Positions 7,974 through 17,217 of a DNA stretch of 53,586 nt are shown here, piece by piece; the first letter of the stretch is position 1; every line of letters starts with the position of its first letter. Below the pieces are notes generated by a model, which saw nothing but the letters and a program-made list of their open reading frames with translations, was not told the DNA's origin and ran no database searches. This DNA is from Dyella_A sp051962475 (GTDB lineage: Bacteria; Pseudomonadota; Gammaproteobacteria; Xanthomonadales; Rhodanobacteraceae). A program made the translations under genes and the position numbers. The DNA lies in contig NZ_JBQCCF010000031.1 of NCBI RefSeq assembly GCF_051962475.1, forward strand, positions 1 to 53,586, written 5' to 3'.

Positions 7974-8297
7974 ATGAGAGGACAGATCGGCCAGCTCATG
8001 CAGCAGGCCCAGCGCATGCAGGAAGACATGAAGCGCGCGCAGGAAGAACTGGCGCGGATGGAAGTCACCGGCAGCGCCGGCGGCGGCCTGGTGACCGTGG
8101 TGATGACCGGTGCGCACGAAGTGCGCCGCGTGCAGATCGACCGCAAGCTGTTCGCCGACGATCCGGAGATGGCCGAGGACCTGGTGGCGGCGGCGATGAA
8201 CGACGCGGTCAACAAGGTGGCGGCGGCAAGCAAGGATCGCCTGGGCGGGGTCACCGCCGGGATGAACCTGCCGCCGGGCTTCAAGATGCCGTTTTGA
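7974..8297 (+). CDS. ybaB: YbaB/EbfC family nucleoid-associated protein
   Basis: Small DNA-binding protein of 107 residues, a dimer in known relatives. Long N-terminal helix QIGQLMQQAQRMQEDMKRAQ and an C-terminal PPGFKMPF tail are family hallmarks. It lies between dnaX and recR, as in most gammaproteobacteria, suggesting a replication-repair link. ATG at 7974 follows CGGAGT by 6-11 nt. Read in another frame, this stretch joins an artefactual long frame running through dnaX, which should be ignored. Confidence 0.95.
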   Translation: MRGQIGQLMQQAQRMQEDMKRAQEELARMEVTGSAGGGLVTVVMTGAHEVRRVQIDRKLFADDPEMAEDLVAAAMNDAVNKVAAASKDRLGGVTAGMNLPPGFKMPF

Positions 8298-8303
8298 GAG
8301 CAG

Positions 8304-8400
8304 GAGTGAAGGGAGAGGAGTGAGGGGCGAGAGAAAGCCACGTCTCGCGATCCGTCTTTCGTATCTCACTGCTCACTGCTCACTGCTCTTCCCTCACTAC
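8304..8400. repeat. Heptad repeat TCACTGC with facing purine-rich arm
   Basis: Three perfect tandem copies of TCACTGC at 8366-8386 and a degenerate fourth TCACTAC at 8394-8400. The opposite-sense arm at 8304-8325, with GAGTGAAGGGAGAGGAGTGAG, is an imperfect reverse complement of the pyrimidine-rich arm. The two could fold into a stem with a loop of about 40 nt. It fills nearly the whole ybaB-recR spacer, ending 12 nt before recR and leaving it without a Shine-Dalgarno site. Similar intergenic heptad tracts are known to me from Xanthomonadaceae genomes, but I cannot name the family. Confidence 0.6.
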
Positions 8401-8412
8401 TCGAATCTCCCC

Positions 8413-9015
8413 ATGTCATCCGCATCCCCCCTGCTTGCCGAACTCATCGACGCGCTGCGCTGCCTGCCCGGCGTGGGCGCCAAGAGTGCGCAGCGCATGG
8501 CATTTCATCTGCTCGAGCGCGAGCGCGAGCGCGGCCTGAAGCTGGCCGGCGCGCTGGAGCAGGCCATGCAGCGCATCGGCAACTGCAGCCGCTGCCGCAA
8601 TTTCAGCGAAGACGCCGTTTGTCCGCTGTGCGCCAGCGCCAGCCGCGACCGCCAGGTGCTGTGCGTGGTGGAATCGCCCACGGATCTTGCCGCTGTCGAA
8701 CAGGCCACCGGTTACCGCGGACAGTACTTCGTGCTGCTGGGCCGGCTCTCGCCGCTGGACGGCCTGGGTCCGCGTGAGCTGGGCCTGCACCTGCTGACCG
8801 AGCGGCTGGCTGAGGGCGAGGTGGAGGAGCTGATCATCGCCACCAGCCCCACGGTGGAGGGCGAGGCCACCTCGCACTATCTCGCCCAGCTCGCCCGTGC
8901 CGGCGGCGTGCGCGCCACCCGGCTGGCGCACGGCGTGCCGCTGGGCGGCGAGCTGGAATACGTCGACCGCGGCACGCTGGCACATGCCTTCGGCAGTCGA
9001 CAGGCGCTGGAATGA
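8413..9015 (+). CDS. recR: Recombination mediator protein RecR
   Basis: Works with RecF and RecO to load RecA on SSB-coated gapped DNA. 200 residues. Helix-hairpin-helix at 15-34 around LPGVGAKSAQRM. Four-cysteine zinc finger C58, C61, C70, C73. Toprim domain from about 80 with E87 in VVESPTDL, then the C-terminal Walker-B-like segment. The ATG at 8413 gives the standard family length; the frame is open upstream into the repeat, but those residues are not RecR-like. The stop overlaps the GNAT start as ATGA. Confidence 0.97.
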   Translation: MSSASPLLAELIDALRCLPGVGAKSAQRMAFHLLERERERGLKLAGALEQAMQRIGNCSRCRNFSEDAVCPLCASASRDRQVLCVVESPTDLAAVEQATGYRGQYFVLLGRLSPLDGLGPRELGLHLLTERLAEGEVEELIIATSPTVEGEATSHYLAQLARAGGVRATRLAHGVPLGGELEYVDRGTLAHAFGSRQALE

Positions 9016-9422
9016 AACCGGCGCCGGAGCTGTCGCTGGCGATTCCCGGCGAGGACGAATACCTCGCCCTGCGCAGCGCCGCCGGCCTCAGCACCATGTC
9101 ACCGGCCGGTGCGCGACTAGGCCTGCCGGCCAGCTGGTGCTCGGTCTGTCTGCGCCATGACGGCGAGCTGGTCGGCATGGGGCGAGTGGTCGGCGATGGC
9201 GGCCTGTTTCTGTTCGTGGTCGATATTGCTGTGGCGCCCGCGTGGCAGGGCCAGGGGCTGGGCCGGCGCATCATGCAGGCGTTGATGGACGAGGTGCATG
9301 CGCGGGCGCCCGTGCGCACCATGGTTGGGCTGATCGCCGATGGCACGGCGTACCGCCTGTACGAAAAATTCGGCTTCAGGCTGGTGGCGCCGGGGGCGCA
9401 CGGTATGTTGCTGCGGCTTTGA
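9012..9422 (+). CDS. GNAT family N-acetyltransferase
   Basis: 136-residue acyl-CoA-dependent acetyltransferase. Motif A is VDIAVAPAWQGQGLGRRIM, with the acetyl-CoA pyrophosphate loop QGQGLG at 79-84. The C-terminal YRLYEKFGFRLV is the usual beta-bulge and helix of the fold. Substrate cannot be told from sequence. ATGA overlap with recR makes co-translation likely, though these families are not known to act together. hinT follows after 19 nt. Confidence 0.88.
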   Translation: MKPAPELSLAIPGEDEYLALRSAAGLSTMSPAGARLGLPASWCSVCLRHDGELVGMGRVVGDGGLFLFVVDIAVAPAWQGQGLGRRIMQALMDEVHARAPVRTMVGLIADGTAYRLYEKFGFRLVAPGAHGMLLRL

Positions 9423-9441
9423 ACGAACGGGGAGTCACACC

Positions 9442-9786
9442 ATGGGCGACACCATTTTCGGCAAGATCATTCGGCGCGAAATTCCCGCCGACATCGTCTA
9501 CGAGGACGACGACGTGCTCGCCTTCCGGGACCTCAATCCGCAGGCGCCGGTGCACGTGCTGTTCATCCCGAAGAAGCCGATCGCCACGCTCAATGACGCC
9601 ACGCCCGACGACGCGGCCCTGCTCGGCAAGGTACTGCTGGCCGCCGCGAATTACGCCAAGCAGGAGGGATTCGGGGAGAACGGCTACCGCACCGTCGTCA
9701 ACTGCAACACCCACGGTGGGCAGACCGTCTATCACTTGCACGTGCACCTGCTGGCGGGTCGCAAGCTGACCTGGCCGCCGGGCTGA
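9442..9786 (+). CDS. hinT: HIT-family purine nucleoside phosphoramidase (HinT-like)
   Basis: Histidine-triad hydrolase that removes adducts from AMP-type phosphoramidates. 114 residues, near the E. coli HinT length of 119. The histidine triad is H98-L-H100-V-H102 in QTVYHLHVHLLAGR, preceded by FGKIIRREIPA at the N-terminus. ATG at 9442 has GGGGAG at 9429-9434; in-frame upstream codons fall inside the GNAT gene and are rejected. The gene ends at a strong bidirectional terminator. Confidence 0.95.
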   Translation: MGDTIFGKIIRREIPADIVYEDDDVLAFRDLNPQAPVHVLFIPKKPIATLNDATPDDAALLGKVLLAAANYAKQEGFGENGYRTVVNCNTHGGQTVYHLHVHLLAGRKLTWPPG

Positions 9787-9810
9787 CGGGATGCGCGACA
9801 GGCCCACAAG

Positions 9811-9839
9811 AAAAACGCCGGCGTGAAGCCGGCGTTTTT
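9811..9839. terminator. Bidirectional intrinsic terminator between hinT and slp
   Basis: Perfect 12-bp stem AAAAACGCCGGC (9811-9822) / GCCGGCGTTTTT (9828-9839) with loop GTGAA. The U tract reads out in both directions, ending hinT on the plus strand and slp on the minus strand. Confidence 0.95.
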
Positions 9840-9854
9840 CGTTGCCGGGTTGGC

Positions 9855-10451
9855 TTACTTCTTCGGCGGCGGAGGCGGAACCGGCCGCGGCACGACGATG
9901 ATGCGCGGCTGGCGCCAGTACGGGTCGCCCCAGTAGCCCGGCCCCCACGGGCCCCAGCCCGGGCCCCAGAACGGGTCGTAGAAGCCCGGAGGATAGTTCA
10001 CCACGGCAGGGCGGCGCGGCCACAGGTAAACCACGTCGGCTTCCACGCGTGGGTAGGCGTAATCGAAGTCGCCCACCTTCTGCGACACGATGCCGTGCAG
10101 CGTGCCGGTGACAGTCAGTTCGCGGCCGCGGGTGAAGACCTCCGGATCGTAGAAGCCGGCGCGACAGGCCACGAAGCGACCCTGCTGCTGGTCATCGTCG
10201 CTGCGGGCGGAGCGCGGGCGCGCCTGCGCGTCCAGCGGGCGCGACAGCAGGTAGAAACAAGTCTCCTGCGGGCCCGGTTCGGTCTTGATGATCTCGCCGC
10301 CCCAGCGGACGCGGGTACCGCCGGCCCCGCCTTGCTGGGCACTGCTGGTGGAGATATCGGTGTAGGTGCCTTCCAGCGGCTTGGGCACCGTGGCACATGC
10401 GGCGAGCAAGGCGACGGCCGAAGCCAGCGTGATCGATCGGTAGACGGACAT
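9855..10451 (-). CDS. slp: Slp-family outer membrane lipoprotein
   Basis: Starvation/stationary-phase-type lipoprotein of 198 residues. The signal peptide MSVYRSITLASAVALLAAC ends in lipobox LAAC with C19 as the lipidated residue. The Slp domain spans about 20-150, with YPRVEADVVYLWP near its end. The tail from about 155 is rich in Gly, Trp, Tyr and Pro and ends in RPVPPPPPKK, an unusual surface-exposed composition. The start at 10451 has GGAG (AGCTGGAGAAACCC) upstream; an in-frame start further up gives residues that do not fit a signal peptide. It is the last gene of the moxR-DUF58-transglutaminase strand, 45 nt after it, so it may share their transcript. Confidence 0.88.
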   Translation of the reverse strand: MSVYRSITLASAVALLAACATVPKPLEGTYTDISTSSAQQGGAGGTRVRWGGEIIKTEPGPQETCFYLLSRPLDAQARPRSARSDDDQQQGRFVACRAGFYDPEVFTRGRELTVTGTLHGIVSQKVGDFDYAYPRVEADVVYLWPRRPAVVNYPPGFYDPFWGPGWGPWGPGYWGDPYWRQPRIIVVPRPVPPPPPKK

Positions 10452-10495
10452 GGGTTTCTCCAGCTCAGGACGATGGCCTCGCCATCGCGTCAGTG

Positions 10496-12472
10496 TCATT
10501 GGACCACGCGCGACGGGTGAAAATCCCGCGCGGCGCGTTGAAAGGCCCGCAGCGATTCACGCGCCGGTTCGCTGCCGCCGTAACGCAACTGCAGGTACTG
10601 CTCCATCAACTGCTGCAACGCTTCGCGCTGGCCGGGCAGGGCGCGCGCGGCGCGGCGCAGATAGTGCTGCGGTCCTTCGCCGCGTCGACGCGCCACGCCG
10701 GCCTTGCCGAGCTTGCGCTCCAGCCGCCGCAGCCCGGCCAACGCCGGATCGATGCGCACCCGTCGCGCCATCGCCCAGGCCAGTCCGATCGAGGCGAACA
10801 GCACGCTGCCCAGCACCAGCAGCAGGGTCAGCATCTGCGTGTCGGTCTCCTGTACGCCGAACGGCGTGAGCAGGCCACGTTGGCGCAGCGCATCGAAACC
10901 GATAACGCCCTTGTCCCACCAGCGGTTGACGATGTCCCAGCGGTTGCGCAGCCCTTGCAGCCAGGCGTCTTGGTACCAGGGCCGGCTGCCGCCGTCGGCT
11001 GCGGCTGCGGCGCCCAGATTGACCCGCTCCGGCCGCACGGCGGCGGTGGGATCCGCGCGCACCCAGCCGCGCCCGGCGATCCATACCTCGCTCCAGGCGT
11101 GCGCGTCGGATTGGCGCACCAGCAGGTAGTTGCCGAGCTTGTTCCAGAAGCCACCCTGGTAGCCGGTGACCACGCGCGCCGGAACGCCGGCCGCGCGCAT
11201 CAGCACGGTGAAAGCCGAGGCGTAGTACTCGCAGTAGCCCTCGCGGGTGGAGAACAGGAAATCGTCCATGGCGTCGCGGCCCAGCGGCGCGGGCGCCAGC
11301 GTGTAGCTGAAGCCACCGTTGTGGAACATATCGAGTGCCGCCCGCACGATCGCAGCCGAGTCGTCGCCGTAGCGCGTGCGCCATTCCCGGCCCAGCGCCA
11401 GCGTGCGGGGGTTGAAGCCCCGCGGCAGCTGCAGCGCGGCCAGTCGCCCGCGATCCAGCGTGGGCTGCAGCCGATAGTGCAGGGCCGAGGTGAGGTGGTA
11501 GGTGAGCGTGTCGTTCACCGGCTGTGCGCGCATCAGCATCCGCTCGCGCCGCAGCTCGGCGCCGTCAACGCTCTGCAGCGGCACGTCGAGCGCGGGCAGC
11601 ACGCGCTGGCCGGTGGGCAGCAAGGTTACCGTGTAACCCACGCGGTCGGCCGGCTCGATCGGGTCGGCCGGACGGTTGGCGACGTCCACGGCGTGCCAGC
11701 TGGCGCCGTCGTAGTCCCACATCACGTAGGCGCGGAAATACAGCGAGGTGCGTGGCGGTCGGGGGCCGTCGAAGGCGACGCGCATGGCCGGGCTGTCGTC
11801 GATCAGCAGCTCGGTCATCGCGCCGGGCAACATCTCGTCGCTCAGGCCCGTGCGCGCGTCCTCCTTCTGCGGCGCGCCCCACAGCGGCGAGCTCAGCCGT
11901 GGCACCAGCGCGAAGGCGAACAGGGTCAGCGGCAGCGAGGCGACCAGCAGCACCAGACCGGGCAGCAACTGGCGCGGCAGGCTCACTGGCCGTTGCCCCG
12001 GTTCCAGCGCGCGCAGCGCGGCGAACACCGGCAGCAGGCCAACCGCCACGCCCAAGGTGACCAGCAGGCTCTGGTCGAACAGCAGGGCCGCCATCAACGC
12101 GAAGCAGGCGAACGCGATGCCGACGCGCGCGTCCCTGGGTGTCTCGCATTCCAGCAGCTTCAGCACCAGCAGACCCACCGCCAGCGCCGAGCCGGGGGCG
12201 CGGCCGAACACCGTGCCGTAGGTGCTCACGATCGCCAGCGTGAGCAAGGCGATCAGCGGCAGCTTGAGCCATGCCGGTGCCTTGCCCGGCGTGCGCCGAC
12301 GCTGCCACCAGCGCAGCGCCAGCACGCCGCCGAGGCCGAGCGTGAGCCACCACGGCAGATGCGGTGCGTGCAGCACCAGCACGCCGAGGATGGCGAGTAC
12401 GGTGAAATCGAAGGCGCGCCGGCCCAGCGGCGCGGCTGCGGATCGCGTGCGCAGGCGATCAAGCCAGCTCAC
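10496..12472 (-). CDS. Membrane-bound transglutaminase-like protease (DUF3488/TgpA type)
   Basis: 658-residue inner membrane protein. The N-terminus has about six hydrophobic segments (roughly residues 20-195; DUF3488). A periplasmic transglutaminase core follows, with catalytic Cys414 in EGYCEYYASAF, His458 in DAHAWSEVW and Asp474 in VRADPT. One more transmembrane segment lies at about 547-569, then a cytoplasmic helical tail (DUF4129). Pseudomonas TgpA is essential and is proposed to act on the envelope; the substrate is unknown. GTG at 12472 is chosen because it overlaps the DUF58 stop as GTGA; the further upstream frame lies inside DUF58. Part of the conserved MoxR-DUF58-TgpA trio. Confidence 0.9.
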   Translation of the reverse strand: MSWLDRLRTRSAAAPLGRRAFDFTVLAILGVLVLHAPHLPWWLTLGLGGVLALRWWQRRRTPGKAPAWLKLPLIALLTLAIVSTYGTVFGRAPGSALAVGLLVLKLLECETPRDARVGIAFACFALMAALLFDQSLLVTLGVAVGLLPVFAALRALEPGQRPVSLPRQLLPGLVLLVASLPLTLFAFALVPRLSSPLWGAPQKEDARTGLSDEMLPGAMTELLIDDSPAMRVAFDGPRPPRTSLYFRAYVMWDYDGASWHAVDVANRPADPIEPADRVGYTVTLLPTGQRVLPALDVPLQSVDGAELRRERMLMRAQPVNDTLTYHLTSALHYRLQPTLDRGRLAALQLPRGFNPRTLALGREWRTRYGDDSAAIVRAALDMFHNGGFSYTLAPAPLGRDAMDDFLFSTREGYCEYYASAFTVLMRAAGVPARVVTGYQGGFWNKLGNYLLVRQSDAHAWSEVWIAGRGWVRADPTAAVRPERVNLGAAAAADGGSRPWYQDAWLQGLRNRWDIVNRWWDKGVIGFDALRQRGLLTPFGVQETDTQMLTLLLVLGSVLFASIGLAWAMARRVRIDPALAGLRRLERKLGKAGVARRRGEGPQHYLRRAARALPGQREALQQLMEQYLQLRYGGSEPARESLRAFQRAARDFHPSRVVQ

Positions 12473-13421
12473 GGCAGCAGCGCCAGGGCGCTCATGCAGC
12501 GCGCGTAGTGGTCGGCGCCGCTGCCCGGCGCGATCTCCTGCGTGGGCAGCCACAGGCTGTACCGTCGTCGCTGGGCGTGAGCCTCGCCGACCCAGCGCGC
12601 GAGCCGGGCGATACGCGACTCGTTGTCCAGATGGCCCAGCTCACGCCAGTCCAATCGCCACTCTTCATGCGATTGCGGCTGCTCGAAATCCTTCACCAGC
12701 AGGCCTTCGTGACGAGCGCTGGCTTTCCAGGCGACGTGGCGCTGCGGATCGCCCACGCGGTAGTCACGCAGGGCGGCAAGGTCGTCACCGCGATGCAGCC
12801 GGCGGCGGGCCGGATCTTCGTCTGGCGCCCGCGGGGCCGGGCCATGCGCTTCCGGCCGCGGCCACACCAGTACCGATTGCTCCGGATACAGCCAGCTCCA
12901 GGCGCGAAACATGCCCAGTGGCCAGGTGCTCCACACGCGCAGGCGTGGCAGCGCTTGCCAGCCGCGGAACTCGGTGGCGATGGCGAAGGCCACCTCGGCC
13001 TCGCCATGCGTCTCGATGATGAAAGACTGAGTGGCGTCTTCCATATCCACCCGCACCGACTCGCGCGGGCGCGCCGCGCGAAAAACCAGGTGCAGGTCGA
13101 CCGGCTGGCCGGCGGACGCATGGCCGGCGCGGATATGCGCCAAAGTCACGCCGTCGAGCACGCGAAAAGCCAGCAACATTGAACTCATGGCTGCCGCGCC
13201 GAGCAGGCAGGTGAGCAGCAGCGCGGCGTTGTTGGTGTAGTTGAGCGAGCCGACCAGCATCACCAGCAGCAGCGCGCCAAAGCCCAGCCCGAAGCCGGTC
13301 GGCACGATGTAAATGCGCCGACGATGCAGTTCGATCGGCAGCGGCTCGGGGCGACGGTAGCGGGTCAGCGCCGGCAGGCGTCGTTCGGCCCAGCGCTGCA
13401 GGGCTTGCAGCGTTGCGGGCA

Positions 13422-13422
<1 letters not shown>
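12469..13422 (-). CDS. DUF58 domain protein with two membrane segments
   Basis: 317 residues. Two transmembrane segments at about 42-60 and 65-88 are followed by a domain ending in the DUF58 signature LRDYRVGDPQRHVAWKASAR (about 220-239) and then GLLVKDFE. DUF58 proteins pair with MoxR AAA+ ATPases and often carry a von Willebrand-like fold; here the partner is encoded immediately upstream. The start ATG at 13422 overlaps the moxR stop as TGATG, and the stop overlaps the transglutaminase GTG, so all three are translationally coupled. It probably forms a membrane complex with its neighbours; that is inference from the family. Confidence 0.92.
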
Positions 13423-14360
<938 letters not shown>

Positions 14361-14401
14361 GTGGTTAGGCAGTTCCCTGGCGGCGCACCGGAGCGCGATG
14401 C

Positions 14402-16012
14402 ATGCGTGATCGATCCAGTGTAGTCGCGCCCGTCGCGCGCTGGCGAGCCGCTTTCGTGGTGGCTTTCGTCACACAGCTGCTGGTCAAGATCGTGCTCGCC
14501 GCCACGCTCGCACCCTTCAGCGACGAGGCGTTCTACTGGCAGGAAAGCCGGCACCTCGCCTGGGGCTACAGCGATCTGCCGCCGCTCACGGCGTGGCTGA
14601 TCCGTCTCGGCGAAACCATTGCGGGGCATGGGCTCCTCGGCATGCGCTGGCCGTTCCTGCTGCTGGGGGCAACGCTGCCCTGGATCGTCATGCGGTTTGC
14701 GCGCGAGGCGTTCGACGTGCGCGTGGGTTGGCAGGCGGGCTTGCTGTGCCTGGCGCTGCCGCTGGCCGGGACGCTGGGCGTGCTGGCGCTGCCGGACGTG
14801 CCGCTGACGGTGGCGATCATGCTCGCCGTGCTGGCGCTGCAGCGGATGGCCGCGGCGGACCGCCGACGTAATGGGTTGCTCCTGGGCGTCGCACTCGGGT
14901 TCGCCTGGCTCACGCATTACCGCGCGGCGATGCCGATGCTGGTGGGTCTGGGCTTCCTGGCATTCGCGCCGCGCGGTCGCGCGCTGTGGCGGCGTGGCGG
15001 CCTGTGGCTGGCGCTGGCAGTGGCGTCGCTGGGGCTGATCCCGCTGCTGGTGTCCAACTGGCAGCAACGCGGTGCCGGGCTTGCCTTCCAGCTGGTCGAC
15101 CGCAACCCGTGGCAGTTCCACACCAGTGCGCTGGTGCAACCGCTGGAGCAGGCGCTGGCCTGCACGCCGGTGCTGTACGCCTTGCTACTGTGGGCGGCGT
15201 GGCAGGCATGGCGACGCCGTCGTGCGGGTGCGCCGTGGGATGTCATCGCCTTCGTCGCGGTGGGCTTTCTCGGGCTTTATTTCGTGCTCGGCCTGTTTGC
15301 CGATGACCTGCGCTTTCGCGCGCACTGGCCGCTGCCGGGCTATCTGCCCCTGCTCGCCGTGCTGCCGGCCTTGCTGTGGACGGACCGCGCGATGCGCGGT
15401 GCTCGCCGCTGCTTGATGCTGGGGCTGGGCGTGGCGGTGCTGGGCCAGGCACTGGGACTGGCTTATCTCGCGCTGGCGGCGACGCCGGGCGGGGCGACGC
15501 GCCTGGCGGGATGGAAAGCATTCCCGTACGCCTTTGTCGGCTGGCGTGAGGCCGCGCTGCAGGTGGACATGGCGCATCCGGGAGACACGGCGGTGGTGGC
15601 GGACAACTTCGCGCTTGCCGCCGAACTGGATTTCGCGCTCGGCGGCACGCGGCCGGTCTACAGCCTCGACAGTCCGTTGAACATCAAGCATGGTCGCGCG
15701 CCGCAGCTGGCGATCTGGCATCGCGACGAGGCTGGCCTGCGCGCCGCGCATGCCGGCCAGCCGATGCTGCTGGTGGCGGAGGAGACCGCGCAGAGCGAAC
15801 GCGAGCGGCTGGCCTGGCAGGGCACGCTGTGCCGGCATATCGGTGCGCCGCGAGCCGCGGGGCGGCTGGATCTCTACGACGGCCGCAAGCGCTTCGCGTT
15901 CTATCGGGGGCAGGTGCCGGCAGTGGCGCCTTCCACGTCACCGGCTTCGCCGGCCGAGCGCGAGGCCTGCCCGCTCTGGCGGGCCGCGCATGCGGCCGAT
16001 ACGGCGCGCTGA
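14402..16012 (+). CDS. ArnT/PMT-like integral membrane glycosyltransferase (GT39/GT83)
   Basis: 536-residue inner membrane glycosyltransferase using a polyprenyl-phosphate sugar donor. The first transmembrane helix (about 16-36) is followed by the catalytic periplasmic loop with D41-E42 in SDEAFYW and SDLPPLTAW, the PMT_2 signature. About ten further hydrophobic segments run to residue 365. A soluble periplasmic C-terminal part follows. It could modify lipid A, a glycan or a protein. The acceptor is unknown. ATG at 14402 has CGGAG 8 nt upstream. It ends 10 nt from the convergent maf gene, with no room for a terminator. Confidence 0.85.
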   Translation: MRDRSSVVAPVARWRAAFVVAFVTQLLVKIVLAATLAPFSDEAFYWQESRHLAWGYSDLPPLTAWLIRLGETIAGHGLLGMRWPFLLLGATLPWIVMRFAREAFDVRVGWQAGLLCLALPLAGTLGVLALPDVPLTVAIMLAVLALQRMAAADRRRNGLLLGVALGFAWLTHYRAAMPMLVGLGFLAFAPRGRALWRRGGLWLALAVASLGLIPLLVSNWQQRGAGLAFQLVDRNPWQFHTSALVQPLEQALACTPVLYALLLWAAWQAWRRRRAGAPWDVIAFVAVGFLGLYFVLGLFADDLRFRAHWPLPGYLPLLAVLPALLWTDRAMRGARRCLMLGLGVAVLGQALGLAYLALAATPGGATRLAGWKAFPYAFVGWREAALQVDMAHPGDTAVVADNFALAAELDFALGGTRPVYSLDSPLNIKHGRAPQLAIWHRDEAGLRAAHAGQPMLLVAEETAQSERERLAWQGTLCRHIGAPRAAGRLDLYDGRKRFAFYRGQVPAVAPSTSPASPAEREACPLWRAAHAADTAR

Positions 16013-16022
16013 TCGAACCTGC

Positions 16023-16604
16023 TCAGGGCACCGCGTGTCCGGCGGCTCGCAGCAGTCGCGCCAGGGCGATCAGCGGCAGACCGATCAGCGCGCTGGGGTC
16101 GGCGGTCTCGATACGTTCGAACAGACTGATGCCCAGTGCCTCGCATTTGAAGCTGCCGGCACAGTCCAGCGGTTGCTCGCGCGTTACGTAGCGGTCGATT
16201 TCGCTCTCGCCGAGCTCGCGGAACACCGCGCGGGTGAGGTCGACGTGGGTGTGCCGCTCGCCCGTGCGGGCGTCGAGCAGGCACAGCGCCGTGTGGAAAT
16301 GCACCGTGCGCCCGCTGCTGGCACGCAGTTGTTCGCGCGCGCGATCGGCGGTGCCCGGCTTGTCGAGCACCTGGCCGCCCAGTTCGGCGACCTGGTCCGA
16401 GCCGATCACCAGCGTCTGCGGATGGGTTCGCGCCACCGCCTCGGCCTTGGCGACGGCCAGCCGCAGGGCTCGTGCCGAAGGGGCTTCGTCGGGCAGCGCC
16501 GCTTCATCGACACCCGGTGCGACCTGGGTGAACTCTTCCAGCAGACGATGCAGCAGTTCGGCCCGATAGCGCGAGGTGGAGCCCAGTACGACCGGCGCGG
16601 TCAT
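16023..16604 (-). CDS. Maf-family nucleotide pyrophosphatase, YceF type
   Basis: 193-residue house-cleaning enzyme. YceF of E. coli hydrolyses m7GTP. GSTSRYRAELL at 8-18 is the substrate loop. VDEAALPDE at 32-40 and VIGSDQVAELGGQVLDKP at 66-83 with Asp70 follow. CAGSFKCEALGISLFE and GLPLIALARLLR are YceF-like rather than Maf/YhdE-like. Adjacency to yceD-rpmF, as for E. coli yceF, supports the subtype. Start is the ATG at 16604, overlapping the stop of the upstream gene as ATGA. The longer in-frame upstream reading overlaps that gene and is spurious. Confidence 0.9.
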   Translation of the reverse strand: MTAPVVLGSTSRYRAELLHRLLEEFTQVAPGVDEAALPDEAPSARALRLAVAKAEAVARTHPQTLVIGSDQVAELGGQVLDKPGTADRAREQLRASSGRTVHFHTALCLLDARTGERHTHVDLTRAVFRELGESEIDRYVTREQPLDCAGSFKCEALGISLFERIETADPSALIGLPLIALARLLRAAGHAVP

Positions 16605-17059
16605 GCGCCGGGGCCGCGGTGGATGTGATCGCGCATGGCGTTGTCCAGGTCGTGCTGGGCCTGGTTGAGCGCGCTCAGCAGGGGCTTGAGGCGGCTGCGC
16701 GTGTCGCGCATCGACTGCGCGGTGGCGTCGAGCTCCTGCTGGCTGGCCCAGGCGGAACAATCGCGGATCCACAGGCGCTGCTGCAGCAGGGCGCGCAGGC
16801 CGGCATCGATCGCCTGGCGCGCGTCCTTTTCGCTGGCCTGCGGCGCGTCCGGGTTGACCGACATCACGGCGTGCGCCTGCTGCAGGCCGCTGCGGCAGGT
16901 CTTGAGGTCGGCTTCGAGCCGGTCGGCCAGGTCCAGCAGGGTCTGCAGGCTGGCGTTGCGCTTCCACTCGCGCTTGCGCTGGTTGAGCAGCACGGCGACC
17001 AGCACGACCAGCAGCCCGAACAGGACCGCGCCGCCGGCTATCATCATCTGGGGAGTCAC
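16601..17059 (-). CDS. Small membrane-anchored protein of unknown function
   Basis: 152 residues, no family recognised. One N-terminal transmembrane segment (about 7-26) is followed by a basic patch NQRKREWKR and a helical, charged C-terminal part with likely coiled coil (about 38-65 and 105-145). The cytoplasmic orientation follows from the positive residues after the helix. Start is GTG at 17059; ATG codons at 17047 and 17044 are alternatives, and none has a good Shine-Dalgarno site. It is coupled to maf by an ATGA overlap and diverges from yceD. Function unknown. Confidence 0.7.
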   Translation of the reverse strand: MTPQMMIAGGAVLFGLLVVLVAVLLNQRKREWKRNASLQTLLDLADRLEADLKTCRSGLQQAHAVMSVNPDAPQASEKDARQAIDAGLRALLQQRLWIRDCSAWASQQELDATAQSMRDTRSRLKPLLSALNQAQHDLDNAMRDHIHRGPGA

Positions 17060-17179
17060 GAGGCTTCGATTCGCCTGAAAACGTCGGGCCGCCAGTCTGC
17101 CGCAAGCGGGGCAAGACAGGCAAAGCGCGGCTTCCGGGGCGTCCTGGCGCTGGCCACGGCCTCGCGGGCCGCTGCATTG

Positions 17180-17208
17180 TTGACTTGGCGCGGGCGCAAA
17201 CCCATAAT
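17180..17208 (+). promoter_or_regulatory. Strong sigma-70 promoter for yceD-rpmF, near-leaderless
   Basis: TTGACT (17180-17185), exact 17-nt spacer, CATAAT (17203-17208). Transcription would begin about 17214-17216, only 2-4 nt before the yceD ATG at 17218. No Shine-Dalgarno sequence lies between. Confidence 0.8.
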
Positions 17209-17217
17209 TTCGCGATT

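Noticed and set aside
8366..8400. TCACTGC repeats as a CRISPR-like array
   Set aside because: Units are 7 nt, adjacent, without spacers, and there are no cas genes.
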